A stretch of 22,372 nucleotides of DNA, taken from the NCBI RefSeq assembly GCF_002409645.1, contig NZ_DHNR01000001.1:80644-103015 (forward strand), read 5' to 3'. Of this stretch, positions 8,852 through 16,161 are shown one piece after another. This DNA comes from Acetobacter sp. UBA5411 (lineage in GTDB: Bacteria; Pseudomonadota; Alphaproteobacteria; Acetobacterales; Acetobacteraceae). Position numbers and translations under genes: made by a program. Numbering within the stretch: position 1 is the stretch's first letter; every line of letters begins with the position of its first letter. Below the pieces are notes generated by a model that saw only the letters and a list, made by a program, of their open reading frames with translations, was not told the origin of the DNA and ran no database searches.

Positions 8852-9601
8852 ATGGCAGGCCATTCGCAATTCAAGAACATCATGCACCGTAAGGGTGCGC
8901 AGGACGCCAAACGCGCCAAACAGTTTGCCAAGGTGATCCGTGAAATCACGGTTGCTGCACGGTCCGGCCTGCCTGATCCGGCGGCCAATCCCCGTCTGCG
9001 TGCGGCGATTTCGGCGGCTCGTGAAGTCAACATGCCGAAAGACACTGTCGAACGGGCGATCAAGAAGGCGACCGGAGCCGGTGGTGGTGATGATTACGCC
9101 GAAATCCGTTACGAGGGCTACGGTCCGGCTGGTGTCGCCGTGATTGTCGAGGCCCTGACGGATAACCGCAATCGCACGGCCAGCGAAGTGCGCGCTGCGT
9201 TCTCCAAATACGGCGGTTCGCTGGGTGAAATGAACTCGGTGGCCTTCATGTTCAAGCGTCTGGGTGTCATCACCTATCCGGCCAGCGTCGCCAGCGAAGA
9301 AGAGATGCTGGAAGCTGCGATCGAAGCCGGAGCGGACAACGTAGTTTCGACCGAGGAAACGCACGAGATCACCTGTGAGGTGGAGTCCTTCTTTGCTGTG
9401 CGTGATGTTCTGGAGCCGAAGTTCGGTGAGCCTCTTTCGGCAAAACTGGACTGGCGTCCCGAGAACTCGATTGAGCTGGACGAGGAAAAGGCCCGGACGG
9501 TTCTGAAACTTCTCGATGTGCTTGAAGACAATGACGACGTTCAGAATGTCTATGCCAACTTCGACCTATCCGAAGAAGTGGCTGAAGCTCTCTCTGCGTA
9601 A
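8852..9601 (+). CDS. YebC/PmpR/TACO1-family protein
   Basis: A 249-residue protein of the universal YebC family, long annotated as a transcriptional regulator; YebC/TACO1 members are also reported to help ribosomes through difficult stretches such as polyproline. The N terminus MAGHSQFKNIMHRKGAQDAKRAKQF is the family signature (HRKGAQDAKR is invariant-like). Other family blocks are NMPKDTVERAIKKA, YEGYGPAGVAVIVEALTDNRNRTA and EVRAAFSKYGGSLGEMNSVAFMF. Length is normal. AGGA lies 7 bases before the ATG. In many bacteria this gene precedes ruvC; here a glycosyltransferase gene follows after a hairpin, so the ruvC linkage is absent. Which of the two proposed functions applies here cannot be told from sequence. 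Confidence 0.96.
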   Translation: MAGHSQFKNIMHRKGAQDAKRAKQFAKVIREITVAARSGLPDPAANPRLRAAISAAREVNMPKDTVERAIKKATGAGGGDDYAEIRYEGYGPAGVAVIVEALTDNRNRTASEVRAAFSKYGGSLGEMNSVAFMFKRLGVITYPASVASEEEMLEAAIEAGADNVVSTEETHEITCEVESFFAVRDVLEPKFGEPLSAKLDWRPENSIELDEEKARTVLKLLDVLEDNDDVQNVYANFDLSEEVAEALSA

Positions 9602-9613
9602 TCCTTTCGCATC

Positions 9614-9648
9614 GCGGCCCAGTTACTCCCTTGAGGAGTCTGGGCCGC
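9614..9648 (+). terminator. Long hairpin after yebC
   Basis: GCGGCCCAG (9614-9622) pairs perfectly with CTGGGCCGC (9640-9648). Inside, ACTCC (9625-9629) pairs with GGAGT (9635-9639), leaving a two-base bulge and a five-base loop. That gives 14 pairs starting 12 bases after the yebC stop. No T-run follows, so it may be a U-less terminator or an mRNA-end structure. Confidence 0.5.
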
Positions 9649-9665
9649 TGAACTGAAGCCGGTCC

Positions 9666-10586
9666 ATGCGCATCCTCTTCATCACCGCAACACGCCTCGG
9701 GGATGCCGTCATTTCGACGGGGCTGCTCAATTATCTGATTCAGGCCCATCCTGACGCAAGATTTACGGTTGTCTGTGGTCCGGTCGCAGCAGGGCTGTTT
9801 CAACGCATGCCCCAGCTTGACCGGGTCATCGTGATGACCAAGCGGCCTTATGACCTGCATTGGTTCGATCTGTGGAAACAGTGTGTCGGGACGCGCTGGG
9901 ATCTGGTTGTCGATCTGCGTGGATCGGCTATCAGCCTGCTTCTGCGGACACGTGCCCGCCGGATCATGCGGGGAGGGCGGCGACCCGGAGCACGTATTGC
10001 TCACGTTGGCGATGTGTTGTCTTTATCGCCTCCGCCATTACCTGTCGTCTGGATCAATGAAGAGGACAGGAGAGTGGCCAGGACGGTTTTAGGCGATGGG
10101 GATGTGGTTGCTTTTGGTCCGACAGCCAATTGGGAAGGAAAGGTCTGGCCTGCATCTCACTTCGTGGCGCTCTGGTCTCGCCTTCAAAAGATTTTTCCCG
10201 AGAAAAAATTGGCGGTGTTTTACGGTCCGGGTGAAACGGAACGCGCTCTGGCAGCACCGGTTCTGGCCATTCCCGGTGCGATTGATGCAGGCGGACGGTT
10301 CTCTCTCTCCGAAACCGCTGCGATGCTCCAGCGGTGTTCGTTTTTTGTTGGTAATGACTCTGGTCTGATGCATCTGGCCGCTGCTGCTGGCACGCCGACC
10401 TTGGGGCTGTTTGGTCCGTCACGGAGCAGTGAGTATGCGCCATCCGGGGATTGTGCTGAATGGATTGCGGCGCCGGGACCCGAGGGTGCTGCGCCAATGA
10501 ATGGCCTCACGCCTGACAGGGTGACTGACCGCATTGTTGGCATGTATCAACGTTTTGGAAAGACAGCTCAATTACCTGTTTCCTGA
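9666..10586 (+). CDS. Glycosyltransferase family 9 (heptosyltransferase-like) protein
   Basis: A 306-residue GT9 enzyme of the WaaC/WaaF/WaaQ type. These move a sugar, usually heptose from an ADP-heptose donor, onto lipopolysaccharide core on the cytoplasmic side of the inner membrane. Residues 1-20 (MRILFITATRLGDAVISTGL) form the acceptor-side Rossmann start, with Asp13 at the usual catalytic-base position. The donor-binding block GNDSGLMHLAAAAGTPTLGLFG is at 229-250. It is a little shorter than typical heptosyltransferases (about 320-350 residues), and the donor and acceptor sugars cannot be assigned. The start has only a weak Shine-Dalgarno and lies 17 bases after a hairpin. Downstream the sequence turns AT-rich, with another transferase-like gene. 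Together with kdsA further on, it suggests LPS assembly. Confidence 0.88.
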   Translation: MRILFITATRLGDAVISTGLLNYLIQAHPDARFTVVCGPVAAGLFQRMPQLDRVIVMTKRPYDLHWFDLWKQCVGTRWDLVVDLRGSAISLLLRTRARRIMRGGRRPGARIAHVGDVLSLSPPPLPVVWINEEDRRVARTVLGDGDVVAFGPTANWEGKVWPASHFVALWSRLQKIFPEKKLAVFYGPGETERALAAPVLAIPGAIDAGGRFSLSETAAMLQRCSFFVGNDSGLMHLAAAAGTPTLGLFGPSRSSEYAPSGDCAEWIAAPGPEGAAPMNGLTPDRVTDRIVGMYQRFGKTAQLPVS

Positions 10587-10612
10587 TCGGAAGATATCAT
10601 GGTGATGGGAAC

Positions 10613-10639
10613 GCAGACTTCTTGTCTGCTTGACAGACA
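10613..10639 (+). other. Two overlapping, mutually exclusive hairpins after the GT9 gene
   Basis: GCAGAC (10613-10618) can pair with GTCTGC (10624-10629). Alternatively TGTCTG (10623-10628) can pair with CAGACA (10634-10639). Each has a five-base loop, and the two share the middle arm, so only one can form at a time. They lie 26 bases past the GT9 stop. The rest of the 220-base AT-rich gap up to the next gene shows no other feature I can support. Confidence 0.3.
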
Positions 10640-10806
10640 TAAGCGTGCTTTCAATTGTGTCATATAGTTTCTGATCGATGTTTTTCTCCAACAGGGGAGA
10701 AATATTCCCGTCTTGTTTCAGTTCAGTTTTCATCAGCATTTCAATTGTAAAACAGAAGCCGGCGGCGTAAATACACGTCTGAAAAAAGATAAGGGCGGAT
10801 TCAGTA

Positions 10807-11562
10807 ATGAGTTTGAAGATATATGTAGCCGGACACAAGAAGTTCTGTCCGCCTTTTGACGCGACTTATGTGCCCATCATTGGTGGTATGAGCACACGTG
10901 AAAACAAGGACGAGCTTGCTGATTATATCGGTGACGATACCGGAGACAATATCTCAAGCCTGAACAATATCTTTTGTGAACTGACAGTTCAATACTGGAT
11001 CTGGAAGAATGATCACAGTTCAGACTTTGTTGGTCTGAATCATTACAGAAGATATTTTTCGAAAAAAGACCGCGGAACCAATCTGTATTACAAATACATG
11101 AATGACGTAAAAGTTGTTTGTGAGGGTGATGAGATTGCTGCTGGAGATGATTTCGATTTTTCCAAAGTAGATATGATTGCTCCTCTTCGGCATCATGGCG
11201 AACCTGTTTTGCGTCAGTATGCGCGGCATCATGTTCTGGACGATATGCTGCTGGTCAGTGAGCAGATCCGGGCTATTCAACCTGATTACGTGAATGCCTG
11301 TGATTTCTATTTCAATAACTGCGATTATTTTCATCATACAAATATGATTATCGCCAGAAAAGAAATATTCGATGCCTACTCAGAGTGGCTGTTCAGTCTT
11401 CTGATGCCGCTTGCTGATAAGAAATTCTTTTCGAATTATGATAACTATCAGAAAAGAGTTATGGGATTTCTTTCTGAGCGTCTTTTGTCAGTCTGGATTC
11501 TTAAAAACAGACGCGATTTTGCTATCGAAGAAAGAGGCTTTGTTCAGGTAAGAGAGTTATAA
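10807..11562 (+). CDS. DUF4422 protein, putative capsule/exopolysaccharide glycosyltransferase
   Basis: A 251-residue protein matching the DUF4422 family, found in capsule and exopolysaccharide clusters and thought to be glycosyltransferases. Visible family blocks are KIYVAGHKKFCPPFDATYVPIIGG (start), DYIGDDTGDNISSLNNIFCELTVQYWIWKN and DFVGLNHYRRYF, the last two being the most conserved. No signal peptide or membrane segment is seen, so it is probably cytoplasmic. AAGG lies about 13 bases before the ATG. Base use differs sharply from its neighbours: the 60-base stretches from 11041 and 11341 contain 20 and 23 G+C, against 37 in the stretch from 7441 within secA. Tyr, Asn and Lys codons are frequent and often AT-ending. 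It stands alone with its own terminator, which fits acquisition by horizontal transfer. The sugar substrate is unknown. Confidence 0.82.
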   Translation: MSLKIYVAGHKKFCPPFDATYVPIIGGMSTRENKDELADYIGDDTGDNISSLNNIFCELTVQYWIWKNDHSSDFVGLNHYRRYFSKKDRGTNLYYKYMNDVKVVCEGDEIAAGDDFDFSKVDMIAPLRHHGEPVLRQYARHHVLDDMLLVSEQIRAIQPDYVNACDFYFNNCDYFHHTNMIIARKEIFDAYSEWLFSLLMPLADKKFFSNYDNYQKRVMGFLSERLLSVWILKNRRDFAIEERGFVQVREL

Positions 11563-11594
11563 AATAAACAAAATCCCCCCCAGTAATGATAGGG

Positions 11595-11640
11595 AAAATC
11601 CAGAAAGTTGTTTTGATGCAGCTTTCTGGATTTTTCGTTT
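11595..11640 (+). terminator. Intrinsic terminator of the DUF4422 gene
   Basis: A perfect 13-bp stem (11595-11607 with 11622-11634) with a 14-base loop, running into TTTTTCGTTTT. It begins 32 bases after the stop codon. This is a strong classical terminator. Confidence 0.88.
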
Positions 11641-11669
11641 TGAGGTGAAACCCTCTGAACCAGAATGGG

Positions 11670-11699
11670 GGATACATACAGAAGATCTATCTGTTATCC
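11670..11699 (+). promoter_or_regulatory. Imperfect dyad in the pyrC leader
   Basis: GGATA (11670-11674) and ACAGA (11678-11682) are mirrored by TCTGT (11690-11694) and TATCC (11695-11699), with a three-base bulge and a seven-base centre. It lies 30 bases before the preferred pyrC start and after the DUF4422 terminator, where an operator or leader hairpin would be expected. No sure promoter boxes were found. Confidence 0.35.
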
Positions 11700-11729
11700 T
11701 TGCTGTGAGTGTTACAGAAAGAGACGACA

Positions 11730-13052
11730 ATGCACTACGACCTGATTATCCGGAACGGCATCTGCATCCTGCCCTGGGGCGAGGTGAAAACAGATGTCGG
11801 TGTCGTAGCAGGACGTATTGCAAGCATCGACGTCCCCTCTGCTGCTGAAGCCCATGAAGTCATTGATGCGCAGGGTCTGCATGTGTTGCCCGGACTGATC
11901 GACGCGCATGTGCATCTGCGCGATCCGGGTAATCCGGCAGTCGAGAGCATCCCGACGGGCACGAAAGCTGCGGCTCTCGGCGGTATCGCCACCGTGTTCG
12001 ACATGCCGAACACCAATCCCGCCGTGACGAATGCTGAAATGCTGCGTTGGAAGCAGGAATATGCTTCCCGTGAGTCCTACACCGATTTTGCATTCTATGT
12101 TGGTGCAACACGTGAAAACACCAAGGATCTTGGTGAGTTTGAGAAATTTGACGGTGTCTGCGGCATCAAGGTGTTTGCCGGATCTTCTACTGGCAATCTG
12201 ATGATCGAGGATGACGAGGGGATTGAGGCCGTTCTGCGCCACGGTCATCGTCGTGTCTCTTTTCATTCCGAGGACGAATACCGTCTGCGCGCCCGGAAAA
12301 CCCAATTCGGTCAGACCGGCATGCCGTGCTGCAATCACAGCATCTGGCGTGATCCGGAGTGTGCCTTTCTCGGCACGCGTCGCATCACGGCGCTGTCCGT
12401 GAAAACGGGGCGGCCGGTGCATATCCTGCACACCTCCACGGAAGAGGAATTCAAGTTCCTCGAGAGCTATCGTCATCTCGTCACAACGGAAGTGCTGGCC
12501 AACCATCTGACGCAGATCGCCCCGGAATGTTACGACCAACTCGGGAATCTGGCCGTAATGAATCCACCCATCCGTGAAGAGCGGCATTTCGAAGCAGCGT
12601 GGCGTGCCCTGCAGAACGGGATGGTCGATGTGGTCTCTTCCGATCACGCGCCGCACTCGCTGGAAGCCAAAGCCAAACCGTGGCCTGAATGTCCGTCCGG
12701 CATGACGGGCGTGCAGACGCTCGTGCCACTGATGCTGGATCACGTGAACGCAGGCCGCCTTTCGCTCACGCGTCTGGTGGACGTGATGGCTGCTGGTCCG
12801 GCCCGCGTGTATGGCATGATGGCGAAAGGCCGCCTGTCAGTCGGTTATGATGCTGACTTCACGCTTGTGGATATGAAAGCCGAGCGCCGGATCACCAATG
12901 ACTGGATCGCCACCCCTGCAGGCTGGTCGCCGTTCGATGGCAAAGAGGTCAAGGGCTGGCCAAAAGCGACAATCGTCCGAGGAAAGATCGTGATGCGCGA
13001 AGACGAGATCCTTGGCGAGCCGCTTGGAAAGCTTGTGCGTTTTCTGCCCTGA
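11730..13052 (+). CDS. pyrC: Dihydroorotase
   Basis: A 440-residue amidohydrolase that interconverts N-carbamoyl-aspartate and dihydroorotate, the third step of pyrimidine synthesis. The metal-site residues of the family are visible: HVH in DAHVHLRDPG (His60, His62), Lys147 in GIKVFAGSSTGN, His179 in SFHSEDE, His234 in HILHTST, and Asp305 in SSDHAPHSLEAK. The last block with PSGMTGVQTLVPLML separates it from plain hydantoinases and allantoinases. I chose the ATG at 11730 because MHYDLIIRNG is the usual family start; an in-frame GTG at 11709 would add seven residues. A weak AAGAG lies upstream. The gene stands alone after an AT-rich transferase gene and is not linked to other pyr genes except pyrG, about 1.5 kb away in the opposite orientation. 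Confidence 0.92.
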   Translation: MHYDLIIRNGICILPWGEVKTDVGVVAGRIASIDVPSAAEAHEVIDAQGLHVLPGLIDAHVHLRDPGNPAVESIPTGTKAAALGGIATVFDMPNTNPAVTNAEMLRWKQEYASRESYTDFAFYVGATRENTKDLGEFEKFDGVCGIKVFAGSSTGNLMIEDDEGIEAVLRHGHRRVSFHSEDEYRLRARKTQFGQTGMPCCNHSIWRDPECAFLGTRRITALSVKTGRPVHILHTSTEEEFKFLESYRHLVTTEVLANHLTQIAPECYDQLGNLAVMNPPIREERHFEAAWRALQNGMVDVVSSDHAPHSLEAKAKPWPECPSGMTGVQTLVPLMLDHVNAGRLSLTRLVDVMAAGPARVYGMMAKGRLSVGYDADFTLVDMKAERRITNDWIATPAGWSPFDGKEVKGWPKATIVRGKIVMREDEILGEPLGKLVRFLP

Positions 13053-13088
13053 AAAAGCCGCGACTTCGCCGCATAGGCTCATGGTTGG

Positions 13089-13129
13089 GCAGGACTGGTC
13101 CGAATCAACAAATGAGGCCAGTCTCCTGC
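13089..13129 (+). other. Stem-loop after pyrC
   Basis: GCAGG-ACTGG (13089-13098) pairs with CCAGT (13118-13122) and CCTGC (13125-13129), leaving a two-base bulge and a large loop. It lies between pyrC and the small secreted-protein gene. There is no T-run. It could be a weak terminator or part of the leader of the next gene. Confidence 0.3.
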
Positions 13130-13172
13130 CGATCATGCCAACAGAATCCGGCTCAGACCGGAAGGAACACGT

Positions 13173-13547
13173 ATGAAAACGACGTTTGCAATTTGTGCTG
13201 CGGCTTCCCTGATGCTGTTCGGCGCTTCGGCGCACGCGGAAGGTCTCTGGACGGCTTCCGGTTGTGGCGCTGAGCCTTCAGCCCCGACGCTCGATGTGTC
13301 CAGCGTTGATCGCTACAACGCCAGCGTGGACAAGGCTGCCAGCTATGAGAAGGCTGCCCGTACCTACAATGCGTGCGTAGCCAAGGAAGCGACCCGTCAG
13401 CAGACGGTCATCAGCAACGAAGCCAAGACGAAGATGGAGCATATTCAGGAGGGTAGTTCAGCCGTCCAAAAGCGGATTGCCGCCAACTTTTCCAAGTTTA
13501 CGACGCAGCTGAAGACGGCTGGCGCGAAACTCGGCAAGGCGCACTAA
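13173..13547 (+). CDS. Small secreted protein of unknown function with two cysteines
   Basis: A 124-residue protein I do not recognise. Residues 1-22 are a clear signal peptide (MKTTFAI, hydrophobic core, then ASAHA before Glu23). The mature part of about 102 residues has exactly two cysteines, Cys31 and Cys68 (Cys8 lies in the signal peptide), which could form one disulfide in the periplasm. It is rich in Ala, Lys and Thr and reads as mostly helical from residue 45 onward, possibly a coiled coil. There is no lipobox, so it should be soluble. AAGGA lies 6 bases before the ATG. Codon use and composition match the core genes around it. It ends at a palindromic repeat. It may be a lineage-specific periplasmic protein. 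Confidence 0.75.
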   Translation: MKTTFAICAAASLMLFGASAHAEGLWTASGCGAEPSAPTLDVSSVDRYNASVDKAASYEKAARTYNACVAKEATRQQTVISNEAKTKMEHIQEGSSAVQKRIAANFSKFTTQLKTAGAKLGKAH

Positions 13548-13556
13548 CGTCAGAGA

Positions 13557-13633
13557 GAAGTTTTTGGTGAAGCCTTTTGAAAAAGCTTCAGAGAACGTCG
13601 CCTTTTTGAAAAAAGGCGACCTCCAAAAACTTC
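13557..13633. repeat. Nested palindromic repeat, likely a two-way terminator
   Basis: An 11-bp outer stem, GAAGTTTTTGG (13557-13567) with CCAAAAACTTC (13623-13633), encloses two further hairpins: TGAAGC with GCTTCA (13568-13590), and GTCGCCTTTTT with AAAAAGGCGAC (13597-13620). The whole can fold as a three-way junction on either strand. It lies between convergent genes, 10 bases after the small secreted-protein gene and 54 bases before the kdsA stop, with T-rich arms suited to termination in both directions. I recall near-identical elements scattered through acetic acid bacterial genomes, but this is memory, not a search. No second copy occurs in the window. Confidence 0.8.
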
Positions 13634-13686
13634 CCTTTGATTAAGCAGGTTGCTGAAACTGTCTGGCGCTCAAGAGAGTCGAAAAA

Positions 13687-14526
13687 TCACTCACCCGCCG
13701 CCGTCTTGGCCAGTGCGTCAAACGCCTGAAGCTTGCGGATAACGGCGGGCATTTCCCTTAGCGGGATCATGTTCGGCCCATCGCTTGGCGCTGCATCGGG
13801 ATTTTCATGGGTCTCAAGGAAGACGGCCGCAACACCAATCGCCACGGCTGCCCGCGCGAGAATGGGCGCAAACTCGCGCTGTCCACCCGATGCTGTGCCC
13901 AGTCCGCCCGGCTGCTGCACGGAATGCGTGGCGTCATACACCACCGGATAGCCGGTGCCTGCCATGATGGGCAGCGAGCGCATATCATTGACCAGCGTAT
14001 TGTAACCGAAGCTGGTGCCACGCTCGCAAAGCATGATCCGCTCATTGCCGGTTGAAGCGATTTTCTTGGCCACATGGGTCATGTCCCATGGTGCAAGAAA
14101 CTGTCCCTTCTTCACGTTGATCGCAGCACCGGTTTCACCCGCTGCCAGCAGCAAATCTGTCTGACGACAAAGAAACGCCGGGATCTGGAGCACATCCACA
14201 GCCTGAGCTGCAGGTGCACACTGTTCTGGAGCATGCACGTCCGTCAGCACCGGCACGCGGAATTGCTCACGGATGTCGGAAAGGATCTGTAGACCCTTGT
14301 CCATGCCAATGCCACGCTGCGAGCCGATGCTGCTGCGGTTGGCCTTGTCGTAAGAGCTTTTGTAGATCAGCCCGATCCCGGCCTCGCCACAGATTTCCGC
14401 CAGCGCCGCTGCCGTATCCATGGCGTGGGAGGCAGATTCGATCTGACAGGGACCGGCAATCAGCACCAGCGGCAGGCTGTTGCCGATTTCCAGATCACCA
14501 AGAAGGACTGTCTGCTGGAGGCTCAC
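13687..14526 (-). CDS. kdsA: 3-deoxy-D-manno-octulosonate 8-phosphate synthase KdsA
   Basis: A 279-residue enzyme that condenses phosphoenolpyruvate with arabinose 5-phosphate to give Kdo 8-phosphate, the precursor of the Kdo sugars of lipopolysaccharide. Signature blocks are LIAGPCQIES (24-31), YKSSYDKANRSS, INVKKGQFLAPWDM, LCERGTSFGYN, YDATHSVQQPGG and ETHENPDAAPSDGPNM. Cys27 stands where metal-independent enzymes such as the E. coli one carry Asn; with the His of DATHS, the Glu of ETHE and the Asp of SDGPN it points to the metal-dependent class. The start is a GTG that overlaps the pyrG stop (GTGA at 14526-14523), with AAGGCG inside the pyrG end, so the two are translationally coupled. Many alphaproteobacteria have eno after kdsA; here a convergent gene follows instead. 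Confidence 0.96.
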   Translation of the reverse strand: MSLQQTVLLGDLEIGNSLPLVLIAGPCQIESASHAMDTAAALAEICGEAGIGLIYKSSYDKANRSSIGSQRGIGMDKGLQILSDIREQFRVPVLTDVHAPEQCAPAAQAVDVLQIPAFLCRQTDLLLAAGETGAAINVKKGQFLAPWDMTHVAKKIASTGNERIMLCERGTSFGYNTLVNDMRSLPIMAGTGYPVVYDATHSVQQPGGLGTASGGQREFAPILARAAVAIGVAAVFLETHENPDAAPSDGPNMIPLREMPAVIRKLQAFDALAKTAAGE

Positions 14527-16154
14527 GCGTCTTTCGCCTTGTCAGCCGCCGCACCGATGAACCCGGAAAAGAGCGGGTGAGGTGCGAAGGGGCGGGAAAT
14601 CAGTTCCGGATGATACTGTACGGCGACAAACCAGCGGTGATCCGGATATTCGACCACCTCTGGCAGAATGCCATCCGGGGACAGGCCTGAAAATTTCAGG
14701 CCAGCTGCCTCGATCCTGTCACGGTAATGGACGTTCACTTCGTAACGGTGACGATGACGCTCGCGGATGGTGGTCGTGCCGTAAATGTCCGCCGCGCGGG
14801 AGCCTTCCGTCAGTTTCGCCGGATAGCCACCAAGGCGCATCGTTCCGCCCAGTTCACCACCTTCACGACGGCGCAGCATTTCATTGCCACGCGCCCACTC
14901 GGTCATCAGACCGACCAGAGGCTCCTTGGCCGGGCCGAACTCGGTGGAAGTAGCGTCGGGGATGCCTGCCAGATTGCGGGCGCACTCGATGACAGCCATC
15001 TGCATGCCAAAGCAGATGCCAAGGAACGGAATGTTCTTCTCACGGGCATAGCGCACGGCTTCGATCTTGCCGCCTGCGCCACGCTCCCCGAACCCACCGG
15101 GGACCAGAATACCGTCCACACCGTCGAGACAGCTCAGCTTGGCCGGGTCTTTCTCGAACGTTTCGGCTTCCACCCAGTCCAGCTTCACCCGGACATTGTT
15201 GGCGATACCGCCATGGAGCAGAGCTTCATTCAGTGATTTGTAGCTATCGAGCATGGCCGTGTATTTGCCGACCACGGCAATCCGTACTTCGCCAGCAGGT
15301 TCACGGATGGTCTCGACAATCTTCTTCCAGCCGGACAGATCGGGTTCCTGATCGTAAGGCAGGTCGAAATAGCGCAGAACTTCCGTATCCAGACCTTCCG
15401 CATGATAGGACAGCGGGCATTCGTAAATCGTGTCGACATCACGCGCCGCGATGACGGCCTGCGGACGGACATTGCAGAAGTTCGCGATCTTGCGACGCTC
15501 ATTTTCGGGGATCGGACGGTCACAACGGCACAGAAGAATCTGCGGCTGAAGTCCGACGTTCTGGAGCTCCTTGACGGAATGCTGCGTCGGCTTGGTCTTG
15601 AGTTCGCCCGCAGTCGGAATCCACGGCAGCAGCGTGAGATGCACGACCATGGTGTTCTCGACACCGAGGTCGTTGCGAAGCTGACGAATGGATTCCAGAA
15701 AGGGCAAGCTCTCGATATCACCGACTGTGCCGCCAATTTCCACGAGGCAGAAATCCAGCCCCTCGGTATCGGCGACCACGCGCTCCTTGATGGCGTCGGT
15801 GATGTGCGGGATGACCTGCACGGTTCCGCCGAGGTAATCGCCGCGCCGTTCACGGGCGATGACCTCCGAATAGACACGACCTGTCGTGGTGTTGTCGGCG
15901 CGCGTGGCGTTCACGCCGGTGAACCGCTCATAATGGCCGAGATCAAGATCCGTTTCGGCACCATCGTCGGTGACGAAGACCTCGCCGTGCTGATACGGGC
16001 TCATCGTGCCCGGATCGACGTTCAGATACGGGTCAAGCTTGCGCAGCCGGACCTTGTATCCACGAGCTTGAAGGAGGGCAGCAAGAGCCGCAGAAGCGAT
16101 TCCCTTGCCAAGAGAAGAGACCACACCACCGGTGATAAATACGAACCGCGTCAT
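14523..16154 (-). CDS. pyrG: CTP synthase
   Basis: A 543-residue enzyme that aminates UTP to CTP using ATP and glutamine, the last step of pyrimidine nucleotide synthesis. The synthetase domain opens with TRFVFITGGVVSSLGKGIASA, an intact P-loop-like segment, followed by LRKLDPYLNVDPGTMSPYQHGEVFVTDDG. The class I glutaminase half shows GGFGERG, the nucleophile Cys in LGICFGMQ, and the His/Glu pair in VQYHPEL. Length is standard. The ATG is preceded by AGGGAG with 7 bases between; this Shine-Dalgarno can be masked by a leader hairpin (16162-16188). It is coupled to kdsA by a four-base overlap. A terminator after secG lies upstream, so pyrG should have its own promoter in 16155-16305. Confidence 0.98.
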   Translation of the reverse strand: MTRFVFITGGVVSSLGKGIASAALAALLQARGYKVRLRKLDPYLNVDPGTMSPYQHGEVFVTDDGAETDLDLGHYERFTGVNATRADNTTTGRVYSEVIARERRGDYLGGTVQVIPHITDAIKERVVADTEGLDFCLVEIGGTVGDIESLPFLESIRQLRNDLGVENTMVVHLTLLPWIPTAGELKTKPTQHSVKELQNVGLQPQILLCRCDRPIPENERRKIANFCNVRPQAVIAARDVDTIYECPLSYHAEGLDTEVLRYFDLPYDQEPDLSGWKKIVETIREPAGEVRIAVVGKYTAMLDSYKSLNEALLHGGIANNVRVKLDWVEAETFEKDPAKLSCLDGVDGILVPGGFGERGAGGKIEAVRYAREKNIPFLGICFGMQMAVIECARNLAGIPDATSTEFGPAKEPLVGLMTEWARGNEMLRRREGGELGGTMRLGGYPAKLTEGSRAADIYGTTTIRERHRHRYEVNVHYRDRIEAAGLKFSGLSPDGILPEVVEYPDHRWFVAVQYHPELISRPFAPHPLFSGFIGAAADKAKDA

Positions 16155-16161
16155 GGAAGGT

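Noticed and set aside
10572..10838. An 88-codon minus-strand frame in the AT-rich gap before the DUF4422 gene
   Set aside because: Its first codons run antisense into the DUF4422 gene, its possible starts lack a Shine-Dalgarno, and the translation matches no family I know. AT-rich sequence can hold such a frame by chance, though an internal start near 10738 cannot be fully excluded.
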